Shown: positions 57,435 through 64,000 of the stretch, piece by piece
Position numbering within the stretch: the stretch's first letter is position 1
Layout of the letters: the number at the start of each line of letters is the position of its first letter
DNA from: Magnolia sinica
Lineage: Eukaryota > Streptophyta > Magnoliopsida > Magnoliales > Magnoliaceae
Direction: 5' to 3'
DNA length: 64,000 nt
NCBI RefSeq assembly: GCF_029962835.1
Contig: NC_080582.1
Location: 16,872,032 to 16,936,031, forward strand
Translations under genes and position numbers: made by a program
Notes under the pieces: generated by a model
Databases searched by the model: none
What the model saw: the letters and a program-made list of their open reading frames with translations, nothing else
What the model was told of the DNA's origin: nothing

Positions 57435-58250
57435 AGGACACCATCAATGGGAAGAGGTATGGTGCTACCTATCTCTAGAAGGAAATAGATAATATCTTCA
57501 TTTCTGGATGTCCTGATTTCGTAGCATAGTTAGGACTTATTTTTGTGTCTTGGGTGAAAAACTGCCAACATTGAGGTCTCTCGCAAGGTTATTTTTGGAG
57601 GCCATTTGAGAAACAGTATGGCTTCAGTGAATTATAGCTGTGGGTATGTAACACATGCGTACAATGAGTTTTGGAGAATTGCCTCTAGGCTAAACTTTTT
57701 TTTTGTTTTTTGCCCATGTTGGATGAGAAACAAATGTTATTGCCATGGTATGTATGGCTGTGGGCATAGCTGAGCTCCTTCTATTGGGAACTCATTCCCT
57801 TTTATCTGTATATGTTGACTGTTGTGTTTGACACCTTAACAGACAAGCAAGTGGAGGCCCTTGGCTCTGTCCAGAAATGGATCGCAAACCTCTCAGAAAT
57901 TCCTTTAGCCTGCAGGAAAAAGGAAACCAAAACTATCGAGAAGCGGAATTGTACAATACTCTGACAGATTCAACATCCACACATCCACAGTGCTGAACAG
58001 GGCATAATTGCAGTTTGGGGGCTACTTCCTCATACAAATACTAATGGAGGTTGTTGCAATTTGATTACCTCACTATTGAAATCCAATTTAGTTGTGTGTG
58101 CAACCACATCTTAGGTTCTTGAATGTTCTTTCATTAAATAGTTATTATTTGAAGATGCTGGTTGGCTTCTCTCCTTCTATTTGCACTTGTTTTTATGATA
58201 AATAGATGGCATGAATTTCAACTTTGACATACAATGTTCATGTACCGCAG

Positions 58251-58337
58251 AAGCTCAACCTGGTGAACAGTGTGCTATTTACTGGTGGATGGGCTAAAAC
58301 TACTTTATACTATGAGACTGTGCAGGAGATTTTCAAG
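58251..58337 (+). pseudogene. Captured gamma-glutamyl hydrolase exon
   Basis: An exon of 29 codons between 'gtaccgcag' and a gtgttt donor. It reads 'KLNLVNSVLFTGGWAKTTLY' and then 'YETVQEIFK'. The string LNLVN.VLFTGGWAK.GLYY.TV..IFK is characteristic of plant gamma-glutamyl hydrolase, the vacuolar enzyme that trims polyglutamate from folates. The exon is open and in frame, but the catalytic Cys and His regions are not found nearby, so only this piece was taken. A small tandem repeat ('gtcaaatcgaggttttgtca') follows at 58664-58790. Confidence 0.75.
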
Positions 58338-59855
58338 GTGTTTAACTGTTTTTGCGATTTATGCTATTTTTATTTTTCTAACCTGATATCCACATTAGTT
58401 TTTAAAAAAGAAAGAAAGTGCCTCTTGTGAATTATGATTATTGGGAGCTACACATGACACACATGGACTATGGAAATCAATCCAGATTGTCCCAGTCATG
58501 GGCCCTTTTAATTAGATGGAGCATAGCAAAAGAAACCACACTAATTGGATTACTAGACCATCTGTTTTTCTTTTTCTCCATGAATTTCAGTTCCTCCTAA
58601 ATCTAGGGTCGTAGACTAATGTCCCAAGGAATTCCTGGAAAAAATCAGCAGGTACACCCAAAGTTTTCATTAGTTTAATGTGTGATTACTCATTATATCT
58701 GTCAAATCGAGGTTTTGTCAGGTAGACTTCGCTGTCAAATCGAGGTTTTCATTAGTTTAATGTGTGATTACTCATTATATCTTACAACTTTGCATGTCTT
58801 ACATCTGTGTATGTTTATTCCTTCTCTTTCACCTCTGTACATTGCTTGTTCTTTCTTTCTTATTCTGGATCATTGCTGAAAAATGACTTATGGTTATCAT
58901 ACACATTTAGCAGTTACTTCCTCTCACTCAGTTTATCATACTTAGTTAAATGGAGTACTATTTCGTTTATAAATTATATTTGAATTGTCTTGTAGGTAAA
59001 TTATACACGGAAATAATTTTATATATAGAGGTAATTATTTTAAAGAGACAATCCATTGTTCATGTATCGCTATAAGATAAGGCAACTCCTAGTTGAATGA
59101 AGAGACATGGATTATCCAATCAATAGATCTGGATTGTCCATTAGGTTCAGCCACACTTCATGGGCCACCATGCAAAATACACTGATTGGATTATCATAAC
59201 TGTCCAAAAGTTGAACTTTCATTTGCTGACATTCTGTTTTCCAAAACATGGATGTGTTGGTTAGAGTCATCTGGGCAAGGTGATTGTTTGGAATCATTAA
59301 CAAATGTGCCCCACCAAATGGGTGGTTAATATGTTAATTGGACCTTTTTCATAGCAATCTCGACTCTCCATTTTATGGTTCTATTAATTGGATGGCTTGA
59401 TTCGTGTCCCAACGAAGGGTGGGTTGGGTCAAAGGGACTGTCAAAAGCATTTGATTGGTCTGTCTAGGTAGCCCTATGCAATTGGGAGCACATAATTTGT
59501 AGAGCTGTTGGAGCATTGGATCATTTCTCTAATTAAATTTCAGTTTACTTAGTTCATAATTTCTGTGGTCAGATATCCCAAATACCAAAAGCATTAGTTG
59601 ATGCATACAAGAAGGTAACAAGAACGTAGGAGGTAAAAGTGCACAAAAGATGTTCCAATGTTGCACAAAAAAAATTGCAAGTTATTCTTACCATGCCTCG
59701 AGAACATTCCAAAAGTATGTAGAGCAAGCACATGAAATTCCTGGAAACTATTCTTTAGTGCATCAACATGGTGATTGGCACTGGCCTTATAGTTTGACTT
59801 TGTTAATGCTTGTGTTGGAATGAAGTACCCTGAAATTTCATTTTTCTTTGGTTAG

Positions 59856-60161
59856 ACGGTTCACCACAATGCTTACCACGAAGATCCTTGTGCAAAGGAG
59901 TTTGGCATCAAAATCAGTGAGAAACTTGCTTTGGTTGAAGCACGCATTTTACCTGCACCTTGGGTAAGTAAATTGGTATTTTTTTAACAAATGTGGGATT
60001 TGGTTCTTTGACTAGCTAATTTAACCACAGGAATTCCCTCCTGTGAGTGCTTTATAATTTTTCATCATTGCTTCTGGTTGGTTTTGCAGCTTAAATACCA
60101 TGACACTAGTAGAGAAAAGGATTGCTTGCCCCAAGTTGGTCAATGGAATATGATGAACAAG
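59856..60161 (+). pseudogene. Captured Argonaute (AGO1 clade) exons
   Basis: Two exons with intact splice signals: 59856-59963 ('..ttag/ACGGTT', donor gtaagt) and 60090-60161 (acceptor 'ttttgcag', donor gtatac). They read '[20 protein letters not shown]' and 'ARILPAPW', then '[20 protein letters not shown]' and 'MMNK'. This is the linker between PAZ and MID in AGO1-type proteins (pattern [27 protein letters not shown]). 60 codons, no stop, both in one frame. PAZ, most of MID and the PIWI slicer domain are absent, so it encodes no working Argonaute. It could give transcripts with identity to a host AGO mRNA. Confidence 0.9.
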
Positions 60162-60782
60162 GTATACTCCTTCAGAAGTTGAAACTCTCATTTTAACTGT
60201 GAATTAAATATGCATGTTGGTTCTAATCGATGGCTCCAAATTCTTAGGCTCCCTATTCTTGTTGCTGCGATTAGAAAAAAAAAAACTATAGCCCTGTCCT
60301 AGTTTCTGTTCATGTCTGAAATCGATAGAATAAAATCAAATGATACAAGAAAGATGTTATTCCTATAGATAAAAAAGAGAAACTATTATGAGGGAAAGGA
60401 AATTAAAGGATTTAGCGTTTGACCTATTATTATGTTTAATTTTTTTTAAAAAAGCAAATCTGTTCATGGCTTTCAGTAAGGATGGGTTTTTCATTCATGA
60501 TATTGAAATATGTTTTTCTATGGCATATTGGGACATGGTTATTGTATTGCTTCTACAATTTCGATCCTCACATGAATTCTCTGTCGATTATTTCATTTCA
60601 GCCTGTGCAGATCTAGATTGGACTTCTTGAGGTTAAATTTCTTATTAGTAATTGGTTTTCATGTTACGTAGGATGCCTTGAAATGTTGTTACTGGAGCTT
60701 GATACTGATAACATCTGCGACAGATAATTTGTCAAGGCATTTTAGGGAACTGTTTACTGCATTTACATTTGCTATTCCATGA

Positions 60783-61075
60783 TAAATCTGCATGTAAGTT
60801 GTTGCAAATTACCTTGTTGTTTTTTTCTTCTTCTTCTTCTTCTTTTTCTTAGGTCTGGTGTTACTGGGATTATTTATTTCTAGTTTTGTGGAACTAATCA
60901 TTATTGTTTAAAGTCAATGCATAAAATCGTGGTTAGTACAGCATATAAATCTGCATATAACTTGCTGCAAATTTCCTTGTTTATTTGTTTTCTTCTTTAT
61001 TTCTTATGTCCGGTGTTACTGGGATTTATTTATTTCAAGTTTTGCGGAACTAATCATTCTTGTTTATGAAATCAA
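60783..61075. repeat. Imperfect ~165-bp tandem duplication
   Basis: 'aaatctgcatgtaagttgtt' .. 'ggtgttactgggattattta' .. 'gtggaactaatcattattgt' is repeated as 'aaatctgcatataacttgct' .. 'ggtgttactgggatttattt' .. 'gcggaactaatcattcttgt'. Confidence 0.75.
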
Positions 61076-61584
61076 GGTTAGGTGGTTACTAACTTTGTTG
61101 TCAAATCGAGGTTTTGTCCATTAGGAATTTCAACTGTCTGTAACTCAGCGATACTGCCATTTCATATTTTTCTTAGAAAGCGTTGACCTTTTACATGGCA
61201 TCTGCTAGTGTTTTGACGGCCACATGCTACGTGCACACGCAGCTAGCAGGCTAGAGCTACCTGTTGAGGTTGCAGGGCCTGCTACACACAATCCGAATGG
61301 AGAATGCTGGTGGAGGCAATGATGATGCTGGCCTCGAAGCAGCAGAAGATGGATGGGCAGTGTTATGTCAGGGTCCGCCAAGAACGACCGCACCGGTGAT
61401 GACGGGCGCGGCCATGACTTTGTATTATTTGTGGAACCTAATGTTGTGTAACAGTTTGATTGAGTTAAACTTTAAATAGACTGTTGTTAACTGTTTTGTT
61501 GGTATTGTGGCTTTGATGATTGATTGTTTCATGAGTGGATTGAATGAATGGATTTGTAGTTTAAATAAATATTTTTAAAAAAAA

Positions 61585-61990
61585 AATATTTTTAGCCTCA
61601 ATTTGTAACTGAGGCTTGGATTTAGCCTCAGTTGTTGAGAACCAAGACTGAAATTCCATGGCTAAAGGCTTTAGCCTCGGATGTTGAGAACCGAGGTTAG
61701 AAATAGATTTAGCTTCAATTGGAGGCAACTAAGGCTAAAATTTGGATTTAGTCTCAGTTGGAAACAATGGAGGCTAAAATTTTGATTTAGCCTCATTTTG
61801 AGAAAACTGAAGTTAACACTTGAAGAACCGAGGCTATACAAGTCATTTTAGCCTCGGTAGCTAAAACTGAGGCTAAAGCCTTTAGCCACGGGGGCTTCAA
61901 CCTCGGTTTGGATAGCTGAGGCAAAACCGAGGGTAAAGGTTTTAGCCTCACTTTTTAACTTTTTTAGCCTCAGTTTTGAACCGAGGCTAA
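61585..61990. repeat. CACTA sub-terminal repeat array, right
   Basis: About nine copies of the same 'tttagcctcagtt' / 'aaccgaggctaaa' units as at the left end, up to the terminus 'aagcccccttttctcgtagtg'. Confidence 0.9.
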
Positions 61991-62214
61991 AGCCCCCTTT
62001 TCTCGTAGTGGAGTAGCAATTTGATTTGAAGAGCTTTTCAAAACTACTACCCTCAAAATATTTAACACTTCCCTTCAATTTCGAGAATTTGACCATACCA
62101 CCAAGCTAGTATCGTCAAAATCCCACATGAAAACTAGGCATGACTAGGCCTCATGCCACTAGCCCAGTCAGTTGCTCTAGCTGAGAGTCAAAGGGTCAAC
62201 CTCATCTGTGAAAG

Positions 62215-63636
62215 CAAGAACATACTACCATCATGTATACATTGCACAGATGTGTTGTTTTGTGCATTTTAATTAGTTAATCCGTTCCTAACAATTTTAA
62301 ATGCATTAAATATTGAACCGAGTTGATTAAAGACTCATTTAAGTCTCTGAGTTGACCTGACCAGCTAGTCATCGAGTTGAGTTTCGAGTATTTGAACTAA
62401 GATCTTATAATTGCTAATTTTTTAAGATATGTAAAAAAGATGAAAGGGTACTTGAACCAATGAAAGGGGGTCGGTACAGATCTGGAAAGCATCTCCTAAT
62501 ATGAATATTTCAAAATCCAAATTTGAAATTCATGCTAAAATTTTCATCTGCTGTTTGAGATTTGAGTTTACGGTTGGTGGCTAGAAACATTCATCTAGTG
62601 GGTCCCACTTTGGATGGATGGTTGGCATAACAGAATCCTAACAATTGGACAATCCAGGGGTTTGCACCATGGCCTACAAACGATCAAACTGTTAGAAGTA
62701 GAATATGGCCTAAATGTTCACTTTCAAGGAGCTGAGTCTGCTGAAGATGAGGTCTTTAGGCCCACCTTGGCATGCGGCACATGTGCCACACTACACTACA
62801 AGTGTGGCCCAGGCAGGGAAGTGATGAGGCCGATCATCATCTTCCTCAAGGAATAACTACTCTGAATCCATGTAGCTCTCTGGACTCCTCACATACCTTT
62901 CTCAAATCCACGATGGATAGAAGCAAGAATAATTAATCCTAACAAATTCGAAATAATTTAATTAATGCTAAAACATAAAATTACAACACTTTTAATAATG
63001 AGCTAGGACGGAGTTTTAGACTTCTAAGACTTTAACTCGAACACCCCAAAAACGTGACTTACTATAAATAGTAAACTTACTATTTATAGACGCCTCCATT
63101 CCTAGTAGACTTCATGGTTTTCACCAAAAAATTAGTAAGTGGCTAATTTGGCCCAACCATATTATTCTCCTAACTTTTCTAAGCTATTTTCATGTTGGGC
63201 ACAACTCCTACAACTCAAATGATCAAAAGTTATATTGGAACTAAAACTTACTATTTATAGTAAAAACAAAATTAAATAGGACTTTTGACCCTTGATCTGA
63301 TGGAATCTTGCAAATCCGGCATGCGCCCTAAAATCATATATAATATGTCGAAAAACTCATCTCAATTTGCATGATGTAGGAATGATTTAAGGTCCTGATG
63401 GCTTGGATTGTTTCCGCCTCTGATCAGGCCTTCTCTTGTCCATCTTTGCCATAAGAGTGTCTGGGATCCGCTCTACATCAAAGTGTGTAGGACATATCCT
63501 TCATGAGTGAGGTGGACAAAATCTTCCTTATCATTTAACAAGCATGCAGCGGGTGAAATTGGAACATAGGAAAACTAGAAATGCTATAATAGCTAATTAC
63601 AATAAATAAATAAATCCTACTCTACGTTTAATCATG
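62215..63636. repeat. Dispersed repeat, copy 2 (see 34.7-35.6 kb)
   Basis: Colinear with 34900-35560 except for the insertion at 62807-63480. Matching strings are 'attgcacagatgtgttg', 'gagctgagtctgctgaagat' and 'atttaacaagcatgcagc'. Beyond 63636 a copy of the TTCTAAAACT element begins and runs out of the window. Confidence 0.65.
62807..63480. mobile_element. 0.7-kb insertion element, copy 2
   Basis: 674 bp, starting 'gcccaggcagggaagtgatg' and ending '..cgctctacatca'. Flanked by a perfect 7-bp duplication AAGTGTG (62800-62806, 63481-63487); the empty site is visible in the related repeat near 35468 ('gcaagtgtgtggga'). A TATA-like 'ctataaatag' on either strand (63063-63090) suggests an LTR-derived origin, as does a possible TG..CA frame from 'tgatgagg' to 'acatca', but no 5-bp duplication fits those ends. 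Non-coding. Confidence 0.8.
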
Positions 63637-64000
63637 ATTCTAAAACTTGGTGACTCGGCCTGAAATTTGGCTGAGTCAACTCGACTAGATGAGACTTCGA
63701 GTTGAGTAACCCCAAAACCTGTTGGCGATCTTGACTCAGTCGAGACTTTGCCAGCCTTGTCGGGTCATCTAGCTGACTCAGTCACGACTCGGCATAACTC
63801 AACCCATATATCCTTTGCTTCTTTCTTCAATACAATAGCAGAACCTTCTGCCATTGTATATTACCAATATGGGTGTGTTTAAATAGCTAAACCCAAACAC
63901 AACATGCTTGCATAAAAAACACAAGTCTACTTGTTTTGGAGAAGTAGTTTGCACAAGTATAGTGTTATTACTCATGCAGCAGCCCTTTAAATCGAGTGCC

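Larger units (their letters stand above)
54663..62010. mobile_element. CACTA (En/Spm-type) element carrying captured gene exons
   Basis: Left end CAATACAAGAAAAGGAGGCT and complement of the right end CACTACGAGAAAAGGGGGCT: the CACTA terminal repeat with a C-to-A change at the left. The 3-bp flanks are GAC and GAG (2 of 3). Both ends carry arrays of 'ttttagcctcggtt' units in opposite orientation (54690-55370; 61585-61990). No transposase (TNP2 type) is visible in 7.3 kb. Instead there is DNA with splice sites and exons of a gamma-glutamyl hydrolase and an Argonaute gene, all on the plus strand. It is a non-autonomous, gene-capturing copy. Confidence 0.85.

Noticed and set aside
57842-57999. Open stretch after an acceptor-like 'aacag', possibly a third captured exon
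   Set aside because: Two frames both look passable and neither matches a protein I recognise; too weak to annotate.

Overview
This is plant nuclear DNA: spliced genes with GT..AG introns, Ty3/gypsy and Ty1/copia fragments, LINE fragments, hAT, CACTA, MULE-like and Harbinger-like elements, and only about two host genes in 64 kb. The recurring 'gtgggcccaccatgatgtatgtg' style fold-back repeats resemble what I remember from magnoliid genomes; that taxon guess is low confidence and not proven by anything here.

Layout. 1-6.07 kb: the 3' part of an Athila-like Ty3/gypsy element (gag, protease, start of RT, then a large deletion, then a long LTR). About 6.1-9.25 kb: a second, gypsy-type LTR ending in GGGCGTGACA. 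9.25-11.23 kb: a decayed Tat-lineage element with the integrase end on the minus strand and a coiled-coil ORF facing it on the plus strand. 11.6-19.2 kb: intergenic DNA packed with fold-back elements, a Harbinger-like MITE and a short hAT element, plus one possible first exon (12.45 kb). 19.88-34.27 kb: a four-exon COQ10-like gene (coenzyme Q-binding START/SRPBCC protein, mitochondrial), swollen to 14.4 kb by a LINE remnant in intron 1, a 5.1-kb hAT element with perfect 8-bp target duplication in intron 2, and LINE, copia and SINE-like repeats in intron 3. 34.7-39.7 kb: repeats and fold-back elements. 40.07-40.63 kb: an intronless B3-like DNA-binding protein gene preceded by a 46-bp minisatellite; a broken paralogue lies at 45.5-46.8 kb, split by a 0.7-kb insertion. 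47.57-53.57 kb: a hAT element, itself carrying a 5.1-kb LTR-like insertion, lodged in a 'cctcgacccttaacacatga' minisatellite. 54.66-62.01 kb: a CACTA element without visible transposase that carries exons of gamma-glutamyl hydrolase and of an AGO1-type Argonaute. 62.0-64.0 kb: copies of repeats already seen at 35, 41 and 45.6 kb.

Only the COQ10-like and B3-like genes look intact. No metabolic operon or defence island is present; the unusual content lies in the transposons: the gene-capturing CACTA element, the nested insertion at 47-54 kb, the antisense ORF of the Tat element and the fold-back family with long inverted repeats.
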